DNA of 64,000 nt, from positions 1 to 64,000 of the forward strand of contig NZ_FODD01000003.1 of assembly GCF_900110255.1 (NCBI RefSeq). The letters run 5' to 3'. The stretch comes from Actinacidiphila rubida. GTDB taxonomy: Bacteria; Actinomycetota; Actinomycetes; Streptomycetales; Streptomycetaceae. Positions within the stretch are counted from its first letter, which is position 1, and each line of letters starts with the position of its first letter. Below the pieces are notes generated by a model. It was not told where the DNA came from. It did not search any database and saw only the letters and a list, made by a program, of their open reading frames with translations. The position numbers were made by a program, and so were the translations under genes. Of the stretch, positions 1-8,947 are shown piece after piece.

Positions 1-52
1 TACGTGGACCCGACGGGGCGGGGGGGATGCTGCCCAGGTAGGGACGTGGTTG

Positions 53-125
53 TGCCCCCGGCAGGACTCGAACCTGCGGCCAAGCGCTTAGAAGGCGCCT
101 GCTCTATCCACTGAGCTACGGGGGC
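53..125 (-). tRNA. tRNA-Arg (anticodon UCU)
   Basis: Read on the minus strand this is a complete 73-nt cloverleaf. The acceptor stem pairs GCCCCCG (bases 125-119) with CGGGGGC (60-54), with discriminator A at 53. The T arm GTTCGAGTC is present and the anticodon loop is CTTCTAA, placing UCU at 92-90, which reads AGA. No CCA is encoded. AGA is a rare codon in GC-rich actinobacterial genomes. No integrase or attachment-site duplication is visible next to it. Confidence 0.96.
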
Positions 126-458
126 CGGACAGTGGCCGCGGCTGTCTCCGCCCCTGGGTGGTTCCGTGACCTCGTATCGCGGGGTCAAGGATAGGGCGTC
201 GCAGGCATGCTGCCGGGCGCTTCACTCGCGTGAACGCTTGTGGAGGTTCGGTGAAGCGGTCCGATAATCGCAGGCAAGGCCAAAAGGTGCACCGCTTTTG
301 ACGGGTCGAAATCCTGCTGTTGTGCAGTCGTTATGCCGGTGGCTCATTCTGTCCCCTGCCTCCCGTACGTCACACGGGGAGCCCTAGCGGGCCGAATAGG
401 GCAAATTGCCACGAATACGCTTCAAATGTTCCGCGTAGTGCGGCATTCTGCCATTGTG
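126..458. other. Intergenic region upstream of the GTPase pair
   Basis: I see no gene here. Composition drops to comparatively AT-rich between about 385 and 450, as expected for a promoter region, and includes the perfect 11-bp palindrome GGCAAATTGCC (400-410). Around 281-300 an imperfect symmetrical element (AAAAGGTGCACCGCTTTT) surrounds GTGCAC. I could not place a convincing -35/-10 pair. The open frame of the downstream gene runs back to 333, but this base composition argues that 333-458 is not coding. Confidence 0.4.
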
Positions 459-2105
459 GTGATCTTGGACGTACGGCCCGAACTGATCGACGCGCTGTCC
501 GCTCTGCGTGACCGTGTCGACGCCGCGCGTTTCCCCTTCCCACTGCCCGGAGCGGCCCGGGCCCGCCGCACCCGGCAGGAGCTTCTCACCCAGCTCGACG
601 ACTATCTGGTCCCCCGGCTCAAGTCCCCGGAGGCGCCGCTGCTGGCCGTCGTCGGCGGCTCCACCGGCGCCGGCAAGTCCACGCTCGTCAACTCCATCAT
701 CGGACGCCGCGTCAGCGCCTCCGGGGTGCTGCGGCCCACCACCCGCATCCCCGTCCTCGTCTGCCACCCCGAGGACCGCGCCTGGTTCGCCGACCCCCGG
801 GTGCTGCCGCGGCTCACGCGCACCTGGTCCGTCAGGCAGCGCACCCGCGCCGACGAGGACGGCCCCGACCGGGCCGAGACCGAGCGCTCCGCGGCCGCGG
901 AGGGACGGCCGGCCGAACTGCGGCTGGAGACCGACGACTCCCTGCCCCGGGGCCTCGCGCTCCTCGACGCCCCCGACATCGACTCCCTCGTCACCCGCAA
1001 CCGGGAGATGGCCGCCGAGCTCATCTGCGCCGCCGACATCTGGATCCTGGTCACCACCTCGGCCCGCTACGCCGACGCCGTGCCCTGGCACCTGCTGCGC
1101 ACCGCCCGGGACCACGACGTCACACTCGCCACCGTGCTCGACCGCGTCCCGCACCAGATCGCCGACGACGTCGGCGGCCACTACGCCGCGCTCCTGGCCA
1201 AGGCCGGACTCGGCGACGTCCCCCGCTTCACCGTCCCGGAACTCCCCGAGTCGGCCGGCGGCGGCGGACTCCTGCCGCAGACCACCGTCGCCCCGCTGCG
1301 CGCCTGGCTGGCCCACTGCGCGGAAGACCCGGCCGCCCGGCAGCAGGCGGCCCGCCGCACCGCGGTCGGCACCCTGGACTCGCTGCGCCGCCGGCTGGCC
1401 TCGCTCGCCGGCGCCTCGGCGGCCCAGCACGCCGCCGCCGTACGACTGGCCCGTGCGGCTGAAGACGCCTACCAGTCGGCCGCCGACACCATCGACACGG
1501 CGATCCGCACCGGCCACCTGCTGGCAGGCGAAGCCCTCGCTCACTGGCAGGGCTATCCGGCCTGCGGGCCCGAGGCGCTGCAGCGCACCCTCACCGACGA
1601 ACTCGCCGCGCTGCTGCGGACCGAGACCGACGCTGCCGATGAGCGGATCGCCGAGGCCTGGCGGCGCGATCCCACCGGGACGGCGCTCCTCGAAGCGCCC
1701 GACACCCGCCCCGACCGCGACCGCGTGGCCGTCGCCGCCCGCATCGACAAGGGGGTGCGGCGCTGGCGCCAGACCCTCGCGGACCTCGCCTACGCCGAGG
1801 TTCGCGCCCTGCGCGCGGCCGAACGGCCGCCCGCCGACCCCGAGGACGTCACCGCCCTGCTCGTCACCGTGGTGCTCGGCGGCCGGGCGGGACGCGCCGC
1901 CGGCGAGCAGCTCGCCGAGACGGTGGGCGCGCAGTCCGCGCTGTCGCTGTGCGACACCGCGCGGGACCGGCTCGACGACGCCGTCGCCGCCCTGATGGGT
2001 GGCGAGCGCGAGCGGCGGCTGGCACCCGTCGACCGCAACGACGTCACTCCGGCCCAGCAGTCCGCACTGATCGCCACCTTGTCCGTACTGCAGAAGGAGA
2101 GGTGA
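459..2105 (+). CDS. P-loop GTPase (dynamin-like/Era-like family), first of a pair
   Basis: About 548 residues. The nucleotide-binding P-loop [10 protein letters not shown] lies near residue 66, the switch-II-like motif DAPDIDS is present, and TVLDRVP sits where the specificity motif is expected. The C-terminal half is helical and Ala/Arg-rich with no clear membrane segment. The frame is open from 333, but the family-like start is [21 protein letters not shown] therefore chose GTG 459; GTG 456 and TTG 465 are equally possible. The stop overlaps the start of the next GTPase gene (GTGA), so the two are co-translated and probably work as a pair. Actinobacteria commonly carry this tandem pair next to ssbB; its substrate and role are not established to my knowledge. 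Confidence 0.85.
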   Translation: MILDVRPELIDALSALRDRVDAARFPFPLPGAARARRTRQELLTQLDDYLVPRLKSPEAPLLAVVGGSTGAGKSTLVNSIIGRRVSASGVLRPTTRIPVLVCHPEDRAWFADPRVLPRLTRTWSVRQRTRADEDGPDRAETERSAAAEGRPAELRLETDDSLPRGLALLDAPDIDSLVTRNREMAAELICAADIWILVTTSARYADAVPWHLLRTARDHDVTLATVLDRVPHQIADDVGGHYAALLAKAGLGDVPRFTVPELPESAGGGGLLPQTTVAPLRAWLAHCAEDPAARQQAARRTAVGTLDSLRRRLASLAGASAAQHAAAVRLARAAEDAYQSAADTIDTAIRTGHLLAGEALAHWQGYPACGPEALQRTLTDELAALLRTETDAADERIAEAWRRDPTGTALLEAPDTRPDRDRVAVAARIDKGVRRWRQTLADLAYAEVRALRAAERPPADPEDVTALLVTVVLGGRAGRAAGEQLAETVGAQSALSLCDTARDRLDDAVAALMGGERERRLAPVDRNDVTPAQQSALIATLSVLQKER

Positions 2106-3964
2106 TCGGGTTGGCCACCACCCGACCGTCCCAGGCGGCCCACGCCGCATCGGCCGCCGTCGTCCGCTCCGGCGTTGCCACCCGCGGCGACGCCGACCCG
2201 CTGGGCGAGCGGATCGGCGCGCTCGGCGAACTCCTCGGCCTGTCGCGGACCCGCGTCAGCCCGGACGCGCTGGCCGAGCCGACCGAACTGCTGGCCCGCG
2301 TCGGGGAACGCCGGCGGCTGTCCCCCCACCACACCGTGGTGGCCCTGGCCGGTGCGACCGGGGGCGGCAAGTCGACCCTCTTCAACGCGCTCGTCGGACG
2401 GGAACTCTCCCGCACCGGCGTACGCCGCCCGACCACCGCCCGCCCGATCGCCTGCACCTGGGGACCGGAGCGGGCCACCGGACTGCTGGACCGCCTGGGC
2501 ATCGCGCCCGAGGACCGCCACACGGGATGGGACTTCCCCGTGCAGGCGGCCCCCGGCGGGGCGGTCGGGGCTTCTCGGGGCCCTGCACACTGTTCAGTTG
2601 GCGACGAGGCGGGGACCGGTGAGGATCCCGGCGACGCCAAGGAGCGAAGCCTCGAAGGGCTGGTGCTCGTCGACCTCCCCGACCACGACTCCGCCGCGAC
2701 GGGGCACCGCGAGCAGGTGGACCGCCTGCTGCGGCTGGTGGACGTCGTCGTGTGGGTGCTGGACCCGGAGAAGTACGCCGATGCCGCTCTGCACGAGCGC
2801 TATCTGCGGCCCCTGGCGGGGCACGCCGACGTGACCGTGCTGCTGCTCAACCAGGTCGACCGGCTGCCCGGCGACGCGGCCGATCTGGTCCTCGACGACC
2901 TGAGGCGGCTGCTCGACGAGGACGGGCTCGCGGTCGGCGAGCACGGAGAGGCCGGGGCCGTCGTGCTCGCCGCCTCCGCTCTCACCGGGCAGGGCCTGCC
3001 GGACCTGCGCGCCACGCTGGCCCAGATGACCGCCGAGCGCGCCGCGTCGGGGCGGCGGCTGGCGGCGGACATGGACCACGCGGCGAGCACGCTCCATCCG
3101 CTCTACGTCGGCGAAGGCGGCGCCGGGCTCACCGATCCGGCGCGGGAGGAGTTCATCGACCGGCTCGGCGACGCGGTGGGCGCCTCGGGAGCCGGTCAGT
3201 CGGCGGAAAGGGAATGGGGACGTGCCGCCCGGGACGCGTGCGGCACACCGTGGACTCGGATGATCGGGGAACGGGCGGGCAGCCAGGGCTGTTCCCGATT
3301 CGGCCGGAAAACGCCTGGTTCACGCGTTCGAGTGATGAGGGCGCCGGCGGCCCGGCCGCCGGCCGCCCGAACGGCCGCCGGCCCCCCGGCCCGCCGCCCG
3401 CGGCCCGCCGGGTCCCGCGCCTCCAGGTCCGCCGTGGACGAGGCCGTGCGCTGCCTCGCCGCCGACGCCGCCCGCGGGCTCCCGGCGCCGTGGGCCCAGG
3501 CCGTCCGGGAGGCCGCGCGGCGCGGCGGCGAGGAACTGCCGGACGCGCTCGACACCGCGCTCGAACGGGCCCGGCCGGGCGGTCCCGAGCGGCCGGGCTG
3601 GTGGTCGGCCGCCGCGGGAGTGCAGTGGCTGCTGATGACTCTGGTTCTCACCGGCACGGTCTGCCTGGTCGCGGTGCTCACCGGCTCGCTCGGCTGGGCG
3701 TGGTGGCTGCCCCTGGCCATGATCGCCGCCGGAGCGGCCGGCGGCCCGCTGGTCTCGGCGGCCTGCCTGCTGGCTGCCCGCGGGCCGGCCCGGCGGTACG
3801 GCCAGGCCGTCGAGCGGCGGCTGCGGGACGCCGCCGCGGACTGCGGGCGGGCACGCGTCCTCGAACCGGTCGCGGCCGAGTTGATGCGGTACCGCGAGGT
3901 CCGCGAGCAGTACGCGGTCGTCGCCGGAGCCGCTCCAGGACCGCGTCGCCACTCACACGAGTGA
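2102..3964 (+). CDS. P-loop GTPase with C-terminal membrane segments, second of a pair
   Basis: 620 residues from GTG 2102, which overlaps the preceding stop and has AAGGAGAG just upstream. The P-loop GATGGGKST is near residue 84, the G3-like motif is DLPDHDS and the G4 motif is NQVDRLP, so this is a genuine GTPase. Two adjacent hydrophobic segments near residues 510-565 should anchor it in the membrane, unlike its soluble partner. Two stretches (about 2560-2650 and 3250-3340) have clearly lower third-position GC and read as unordered linker, including a Cys/Arg-rich piece where relatives normally continue helically. These may be insertions or locally shifted frames, although the overall frame is intact. 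Likely role: a membrane-associated partner of the upstream GTPase; function unknown. Confidence 0.84.
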   Translation: MIGLATTRPSQAAHAASAAVVRSGVATRGDADPLGERIGALGELLGLSRTRVSPDALAEPTELLARVGERRRLSPHHTVVALAGATGGGKSTLFNALVGRELSRTGVRRPTTARPIACTWGPERATGLLDRLGIAPEDRHTGWDFPVQAAPGGAVGASRGPAHCSVGDEAGTGEDPGDAKERSLEGLVLVDLPDHDSAATGHREQVDRLLRLVDVVVWVLDPEKYADAALHERYLRPLAGHADVTVLLLNQVDRLPGDAADLVLDDLRRLLDEDGLAVGEHGEAGAVVLAASALTGQGLPDLRATLAQMTAERAASGRRLAADMDHAASTLHPLYVGEGGAGLTDPAREEFIDRLGDAVGASGAGQSAEREWGRAARDACGTPWTRMIGERAGSQGCSRFGRKTPGSRVRVMRAPAARPPAARTAAGPPARRPRPAGSRASRSAVDEAVRCLAADAARGLPAPWAQAVREAARRGGEELPDALDTALERARPGGPERPGWWSAAAGVQWLLMTLVLTGTVCLVAVLTGSLGWAWWLPLAMIAAGAAGGPLVSAACLLAARGPARRYGQAVERRLRDAAADCGRARVLEPVAAELMRYREVREQYAVVAGAAPGPRRHSHE

Positions 3965-3969
3965 CGAAG

Positions 3970-3996
3970 ATATCCACAATCTCGCGGTTATCCACA
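3970..3996 (+). promoter_or_regulatory. Two DnaA-box-like sites upstream of ssbB
   Basis: ATATCCACA (3970-3978) and TTATCCACA (3988-3996) lie in the same orientation 18 bp apart in the 127-bp gap before ssbB. The second is a perfect match to the classical DnaA box. Streptomyces prefers TTGTCCACA, so affinity is uncertain. Location ahead of a replication-related gene makes DnaA control plausible, but this is inference. Confidence 0.5.
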
Positions 3997-4091
3997 GATT
4001 CCAGCCGATTTCTCCATGAAGGCCGGAATTCGAGCACGATGTCCTCAACGCGGTCCGCACGGGACCGCGGGTGATGGAGGAGGACAGTGCG

Positions 4092-4517
4092 ATGAACGAG
4101 ACCTTGCTGACCGTCGTGGGGAATGTCGCCACCGAGCCCGAGACGCAGGTGACGGCCACGGGTGTGAGCGTCACGCGGTTCCGGCTGGCGACCACCACGC
4201 GCCGCTTCGACGCCGAGCGCGGCGCCTGGACGGACGGCCCCACCAGCTTCTACACCGTGCGCGCGTGGCGCGCGCTCGCGGGGAACATCAAGGATTCGGT
4301 CTGCCTGGGCGAACCCCTCGTGGTCCAGGGCAGATTGAGGATCCGGGAGGAGGAGGTGGAGGGGCGCCGCTTCGTGTCCGCGGAGATCGACGCGCAGTCC
4401 CTCGGCCACGACCTGTCGCGCGGCGTGGCCCGGTTCACCCGCACCCACTCCAACCCTGCGGCGCCACGCCGGCAGTCAGGAGCCCCCGCGCCGCCGCAGC
4501 CCACAGCGGTGCCGTGA
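4092..4517 (+). CDS. ssbB: Single-stranded DNA-binding protein SsbB
   Basis: 141 residues, a single OB-fold (about 1-110) followed by a short Pro/Ala-rich tail. The start MNETLLTVVGNVATEPE is typical of the second SSB of Streptomyces, and GGAGGAGGA (4076-4084) sits at correct spacing before ATG 4092. In S. coelicolor SsbB (SCO2683) is non-essential but supports chromosome segregation during sporulation; SsbA carries the essential acidic tip. As annotated this protein lacks such a tip. After the TGA at 4515 the same frame stays open to a TAG at 4677 and ends in an acidic string (ESFGLDDEEGA), so the tail may have been lost or be decayed. Confidence 0.92.
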   Translation: MNETLLTVVGNVATEPETQVTATGVSVTRFRLATTTRRFDAERGAWTDGPTSFYTVRAWRALAGNIKDSVCLGEPLVVQGRLRIREEEVEGRRFVSAEIDAQSLGHDLSRGVARFTRTHSNPAAPRRQSGAPAPPQPTAVP

Positions 4518-4972
4518 CCCGGGGGGACGCGGGCAGGCGCTCACCGGGCGGGCCGAATTCCGCCGGGCAGCGTCGTACCTGGCGGACATCGTCGCCGAGC
4601 TGCGAGCGATCCGACGTTCCGGCCCGCCATGCTCGCGGTTCCCGAGAGCTTCGGCTTGGACGACGAGGAGGGCGCGTAGGCACCTGCTGGGCCGTCTCGG
4701 GGCCGTCTCCGGGCCGTGCGGGGATGATCGAGGAGCCTGACGGCGACCAATGGCGACGAACGGCGACCAATGACGACCAATGACGACCGGCGACGAGGGC
4801 CGGTCACCGGCGGCGCGGCGAGGGAGCGCGGGTCAGTGCAGGCCAGGAGCCTGGGGCGGGCCGCTGGAGTACCCATTCGCCCCCATGGGTGGACGTACGG
4901 CAAGATGGGGTGTATCTGCCCTCACACGGCGGAGCCGCACATTGGCCCCTCTCGAATGCCGGACGGTTTCTC
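4518..4972. other. Gap between ssbB and ettA with coding-like remnants and repeats
   Basis: No intact gene seen. In a +1 frame, 4537-4620 reads as coding-like sequence (LAEFRR..SYLADIVAELRAIRR is the flavour) with high GC3. Then 4621-4679 in the ssbB frame ends ..LAVPESFGLDDEEGA-stop, an acidic tail resembling SSB C-termini. Two minisatellites follow. The last ~100 bp (4870-4972), just before ettA, carry its promoter and leader but no clear Shine-Dalgarno. Confidence 0.4.
4689..4790. repeat. Two adjacent short tandem repeats (11 bp x3, 10 bp x5)
   Basis: GGGCCGTCTCG-type 11-mers occupy 4689-4699, 4700-4710 and 4711-4721. Then 10-mers of the form (C/T)G(G/A)CGACCAA occupy 4741-4790 in five imperfect copies. 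Both lie between ssbB and ettA and encode nothing convincing. Confidence 0.85.
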
Positions 4973-6637
4973 TTGGCTGAGTACATCTACACGATGCGCA
5001 AGACGCGCAAGGCGCACGGCGACAAGGTCATCCTCGATGATGTGACGCTGAGCTTCCTGCCCGGTGCGAAGATCGGTGTGGTGGGCCCCAACGGCGCCGG
5101 TAAGTCCACCGTGCTCAAGATCATGGCCGGCCTGGAGCAGCCGTCGAACGGCGACGCGTTCCTGTCGCCCGGGTACAGCGTCGGGATGCTGCTGCAGGAG
5201 CCGCCGCTCGACGAGTCCAAGACCGTGCTGGAGAACGTGCAGGACGGTGTCGCGGAGACCAAGGCGAAGCTGGACCGCTTCAACGAGATCGCCGAGCTGA
5301 TGGCGACCGACTACTCCGACGAGCTCCTCGACGAGATGGGCAAGCTCCAGGAGCAGCTGGACCACTCCAACGCCTGGGACCTGGACGCCCAGCTGGAGCA
5401 GGCCATGGACGCCCTGGGCTGCCCGCCCGGGGACTGGCAGGTCACCAACCTCTCCGGTGGCGAGCGGCGCCGCGTGGCGCTGTGCAAGCTGCTGCTGGAG
5501 GCGCCGGACCTGCTGCTGCTGGACGAGCCCACCAACCACCTGGACGCCGAGTCCGTGCAGTGGCTGGAGCAGCACCTGGCGAAGTACCCGGGCACCGTCG
5601 TCGCCGTCACCCACGACCGGTACTTCCTGGACAACGTGGCGGAGTGGATCCTCGAGCTCGACCGCGGCCGTGCGATCCCCTACGAGGGCAACTACTCCAC
5701 CTACCTGGAGAACAAGGCGTCCCGTCTGAAGGTCGAGGGGCAGAAGGACGCCAAGCGGCAGAAGCGCCTCAAGGAGGAGCTGGAGTGGGTCCGCTCCAAC
5801 GCCAAGGGGCGGCAGGCCAAGTCGAAGGCGCGACTGGCCCGCTACGAGGAGATGGCCGCAGAGGCCGACAAGATGCGGAAGCTGGACTTCGAGGAGATCC
5901 AGATCCCGCCGGGCCCGCGCCTGGGCTCGGTCGTCGTCGAGGTCGAGCACCTGTCGAAGGCGTTCGGCGAGAAGGTCCTGATCGACGACCTGTCGTTCAC
6001 GCTGCCGCGCAACGGCATCGTGGGCGTCATCGGCCCCAACGGAGCCGGCAAGACCACCCTGTTCAAGATGCTGCAGGGCCTGGAGCAGCCGGACTCCGGC
6101 ACCATCAGGGTCGGCGAGACGGTCAAGATCTCCTACGTCGACCAGGGGCGCGCCAACATCGACCCGAAGAAGACGCTGTGGGCCGTCGTCTCCGACGAGC
6201 TGGACTACATCAACGTCGGTCAGGTCGAGATGCCGTCCCGGGCGTACGTGTCGGCGTTCGGCTTCAAGGGCCCGGACCAGCAGAAGCCGGCCGGAGTGCT
6301 CTCCGGCGGTGAGCGCAACCGGCTCAACCTGGCGCTGACGCTCAAGCAGGGCGGCAATCTGCTGCTCCTCGACGAGCCGACCAACGACCTCGACGTCGAG
6401 ACGCTGTCGTCGCTGGAGAACGCGCTGCTGGAGTTCCCGGGTGCGGCCGTGGTCGTCTCCCACGACCGCTGGTTCCTGGACCGGGTCGCCACGCACATCC
6501 TCGCGTACGAGGGCGACTCCAAGTGGTTCTGGTTCGAGGGCAACTTCGAGTCCTACGAGAAGAACAAGGTGGAGCGGCTCGGAGCGGACGCCGCCCGGCC
6601 GCACCGCGCCACCTACAAGAAGCTGACCCGCGGCTGA
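4973..6637 (+). CDS. ettA: Energy-dependent translational throttle protein EttA (ABC-F ATPase)
   Basis: 554 residues, the usual family length, from TTG 4973 (MAEYIYTMRKTRKAHGDKV). Two ABC domains without membrane segments: Walker A GPNGAGKST and GPNGAGKTT, signatures LSGGERRR and LSGGERNR, Walker B LLLLDEPTN (twice). The long inter-domain linker is rich in Lys/Arg/Glu (KRQKRLKEELEWVRSNAKGR), and an arm region follows the first Walker A. EttA binds the ribosomal E site and gates entry into elongation according to ATP/ADP level. The open frame extends to 4889, but only the TTG gives the conserved N-terminus. The stop overlaps the start of the thioesterase gene (TGATG). Confidence 0.96.
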   Translation: MAEYIYTMRKTRKAHGDKVILDDVTLSFLPGAKIGVVGPNGAGKSTVLKIMAGLEQPSNGDAFLSPGYSVGMLLQEPPLDESKTVLENVQDGVAETKAKLDRFNEIAELMATDYSDELLDEMGKLQEQLDHSNAWDLDAQLEQAMDALGCPPGDWQVTNLSGGERRRVALCKLLLEAPDLLLLDEPTNHLDAESVQWLEQHLAKYPGTVVAVTHDRYFLDNVAEWILELDRGRAIPYEGNYSTYLENKASRLKVEGQKDAKRQKRLKEELEWVRSNAKGRQAKSKARLARYEEMAAEADKMRKLDFEEIQIPPGPRLGSVVVEVEHLSKAFGEKVLIDDLSFTLPRNGIVGVIGPNGAGKTTLFKMLQGLEQPDSGTIRVGETVKISYVDQGRANIDPKKTLWAVVSDELDYINVGQVEMPSRAYVSAFGFKGPDQQKPAGVLSGGERNRLNLALTLKQGGNLLLLDEPTNDLDVETLSSLENALLEFPGAAVVVSHDRWFLDRVATHILAYEGDSKWFWFEGNFESYEKNKVERLGADAARPHRATYKKLTRG

Positions 6638-7062
6638 TGGCACGCCACGTCTTCCGCTGCCCCCTGCGCTGGGCGGACATGGATGCCTACGGGCACGTCA
6701 ACAACGTGGCCTTCCTCCGGTACCTGGAGGAGGCGCGGATCGACTTCATGTTCCGCCTGGCGCCGGGGGAGGGGGACGCGTCCTTCACCGGTGGTTCGGT
6801 GGTGGCCCGGCACGAGATCGACTACCTGCGCCCGCTGGTCCACCGGCACGAGCCGGTGGTCATCGAGACGTGGGTGACGGACATCAGTGTCGCGTCCATG
6901 ACCGTCCGCTACGAGGTCAAGGACGAGGACGTCCTCTACGCGAAGGCGTCGACGGTCGTGGTGCCGTACAACCTCGCACAGCAGCGGCCGCGGCGGATCA
7001 GCGCGGAGGAGCGGGAGTTCCTGGAGAAGTACCGGGACGACGAAGGGGTCGTGGCCGCATGA
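6637..7062 (+). CDS. Acyl-CoA thioesterase, 4-hydroxybenzoyl-CoA thioesterase-like hotdog protein
   Basis: 141 residues, single hotdog domain. The N-terminal motif DMDAYGHVNNVAFLRYLEEAR contains the family's catalytic Asp and the following His/Asn residues, and DYLRPL plus the later HEPVVIETWV strand fit YbgC/FcbC-type thioesterases. It probably hydrolyses an acyl-CoA in the cytoplasm; the substrate cannot be read from sequence. ATG 6637 shares one base with the ettA stop and its own stop overlaps the next start, so the three genes are translationally coupled. That coupling is conserved in streptomycetes as far as I know, but no functional link to EttA is established. Confidence 0.9.
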   Translation: MARHVFRCPLRWADMDAYGHVNNVAFLRYLEEARIDFMFRLAPGEGDASFTGGSVVARHEIDYLRPLVHRHEPVVIETWVTDISVASMTVRYEVKDEDVLYAKASTVVVPYNLAQQRPRRISAEEREFLEKYRDDEGVVAA

Positions 7063-7778
7063 CGGTGCGGCTGGGGCTCGCCGGGGATCCCGGCGCCGTC
7101 CAGGCCGTGGAAGGCCGGCTGGCGGCGTTCCTCGGGCGATTGGTCCGGTGGGACAAGACCGCGGTGGTGCGGTTGCGTTCGGCCGAGGGCGAGCCGGCGC
7201 TGGGAGTGTTCGGGCACCCGCCGTTCGGCGGGGTGCTCGCGGTGCAGAGTCTCGCGCTGGGCGGCCCGGCGGTGGCGGCCCCGGTCGACGCGACGGTGTC
7301 GGCGGGGGAGCTGCTGGAGGGGCTGGGCACGACCGGGCGGAGCGCGGAGTTCGCCGTCCCCGCGTCGGTCACCGGACCGGCCTGGGCGGGGCTGCTGCCA
7401 CCGCGCGGCGGCTGGCACCGCGAGGCCGTACTGGAACCCGGGGCGGTCCGGGAGGCGGCGGCGCGCACGGTCGCCGAGTTCCGCTCGCGTTCCGAGGAGC
7501 TCGTCCCGCACCAGCGGACCCGGGCCGAGATGGACGCGCTCGCCGAGGAGTTGTGGACGAGGCCGCTGCCCGGTCCCGTCCGCGGGGTCACGCTGCGGAT
7601 GGTGCACGCCGCGCACGCGCTCGGCTTCCTCCAGCCGGGAGCCGTGGCGGAGGCGGCCGGCGAGCGGATCGCCGTGCTGTCCGCCGGGCCGTGGCTGCGG
7701 CTGCGCACCGGCTACGGGTCGGTCGCGATGCGCAGCGCGTCGGCCGCGTCGGGGCTGACGGTCTCCCCGCGGTCGTAG
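7059..7778 (+). CDS. Conserved actinobacterial protein of unknown function
   Basis: 239 residues from ATG 7059, overlapping the preceding stop (ATGA). The sequence is soluble, with no signal peptide or membrane segment. It begins with a beta-rich half (VRLRSAEGEPALGVFGHPPFGGVLAVQSLAL) and ends with a helical half (PHQRTRAEMDALAEELW...). I do not recognise a catalytic motif. Its position as the last gene of the ettA-thioesterase cluster suggests co-expression with them. It converges with the ABC ATPase gene downstream. Confidence 0.82.
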   Translation: MTVRLGLAGDPGAVQAVEGRLAAFLGRLVRWDKTAVVRLRSAEGEPALGVFGHPPFGGVLAVQSLALGGPAVAAPVDATVSAGELLEGLGTTGRSAEFAVPASVTGPAWAGLLPPRGGWHREAVLEPGAVREAAARTVAEFRSRSEELVPHQRTRAEMDALAEELWTRPLPGPVRGVTLRMVHAAHALGFLQPGAVAEAAGERIAVLSAGPWLRLRTGYGSVAMRSASAASGLTVSPRS

Positions 7779-7812
7779 TCGGGCTGACCGGGGCCCTGAC
7801 GCCGGCGCCGGC

Positions 7813-7835
7813 CCGGGCGGCCGTGCGGCGCCCGG
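7813..7835. terminator. Stem-loop between convergent genes
   Basis: CCGGGCG (7813-7819) pairs with CGCCCGG (7829-7835) across a 9-nt loop in the 74-bp convergent gap. There is no T-tract, as is usual in this GC range, so it would serve either strand. Stability is moderate. Confidence 0.45.
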
Positions 7836-7852
7836 ACCGGTCCCTTGGCGGG

Positions 7853-8947
7853 TCAGTCCCGCTGTTCGGGCTTGGCCTCGCCGGGGCGGTCGGGCCACAC
7901 GCCGATGTGGTCGGACTCCAGCTCCAGCAGTACGCGGGTGCGGATGTCGAGGGCGTCGGTGTAGTCGCGGGGGAGCTGCAGGCGCCCGGCACGGTCGACG
8001 GTGGCGTACTCGCGGGCGACCACCGACTCCTGGCCGTGCTCGTCGACCTCGGTGTGGCGGACGACCTCGGAGGCGGTGCGGCCGTCACGGATGGCGACCG
8101 TGCGGCGCACCGCGTTGGCGACGGCGTGGTCGTGCGTGACGACCACGACGGTGGTGCCCAGCTCCTCGTTGGCGGTGCGGAACGAGGCGAAGACCTGCTC
8201 GCCGGTCGCGGAGTCCAGCTCGCCGGTCGGCTCGTCGGCGAGGATCACCGAGGGGTTGTTGGCGAGGGCGACCGCGATCGCCGCGCGCTGCTGCTCGCCG
8301 CCGGACATCTGCCCGGGGCTCCGGTCGTGGCAGTAGCCGACGCCGAGCATGTCCAGCAGCTCGGTGGCGCGGGCGGCACGCTGCCGCTTGGCACGGAAGC
8401 CGCCCCGGCGCCCGGCGAGCTGCATGGGCAGGATCACGTTCTGGGCCGCGGTCAGATAGGGCAGCAGGTTGCGGGCGGTCTGCTGCCACACGAAGCCGAC
8501 GACGTCGCGCCGGTAGCGCAGCCGGGAGCCGGCGTCCATGGTGAGCAGGTCGTAGCCGCCGACGGAGGCCGCGCCGGCGGTGGGGACGTCCAGCCCGGCG
8601 AGGATGTTGAGCAGCGTGGACTTCCCGCTGCCCGACGCCCCGACCAGCGCCATCAGCTCGCCCTTGCCGACCAGCAGGTCGAGGCCCTGCAGGGCCTGCA
8701 CCTCGACGCCGTCCGCGGTGAAGATGCGTACCAGCCGGTCGCAGGTGATCAGCGCGTCCTCGCCGTACGCGGGCCCCCGGCGGCGCGCGGTGACCTCCCG
8801 CTCCAGCTCCGCCAGGCTCCGCACTCCGCCGCCGTCGCGCACGCTCGTCGCGCCGTCGGCACCGGTGGTGCCGCTCGCACCGCCGCTCGCGGCGGCCGCC
8901 TCGTCCGTACCCTGCCGCACCGTGTCCTCGCCAACCTCGCCGCTCAT
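7853..8947 (-). CDS. ABC transporter ATP-binding protein (MacB/LolD type) with AbrB-like C-terminal tail
   Basis: 364 residues from ATG 8947, which overlaps the permease stop (ATGA). An N-terminal low-complexity stretch of about 60 residues is followed by one ABC domain: Walker A GASGSGKST, signature MSGGEQQR, Walker B VILADEPTGELD, H-loop VVVTHD. After the ABC domain the last ~50 residues read EYATVDRAGRLQLPRDYTDAL, then LELESDHIGVWP. This matches the swapped-hairpin pattern of AbrB/SpoVT domains (VDxxGRhxhP), an unusual addition to an exporter ATPase. It should energise the two large permeases encoded just upstream. Confidence 0.93.
   Translation of the reverse strand: MSGEVGEDTVRQGTDEAAAASGGASGTTGADGATSVRDGGGVRSLAELEREVTARRRGPAYGEDALITCDRLVRIFTADGVEVQALQGLDLLVGKGELMALVGASGSGKSTLLNILAGLDVPTAGAASVGGYDLLTMDAGSRLRYRRDVVGFVWQQTARNLLPYLTAAQNVILPMQLAGRRGGFRAKRQRAARATELLDMLGVGYCHDRSPGQMSGGEQQRAAIAVALANNPSVILADEPTGELDSATGEQVFASFRTANEELGTTVVVVTHDHAVANAVRRTVAIRDGRTASEVVRHTEVDEHGQESVVAREYATVDRAGRLQLPRDYTDALDIRTRVLLELESDHIGVWPDRPGEAKPEQRD

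Noticed and set aside
53..125. tRNA as an integration site for a mobile element
   Set aside because: No integrase, excisionase or repeated tRNA 3' end is present within the window.
384..2150. 588-residue minus-strand ORF opposite the first GTPase
   Set aside because: Shadow frame; the plus strand carries clear GTPase motifs.
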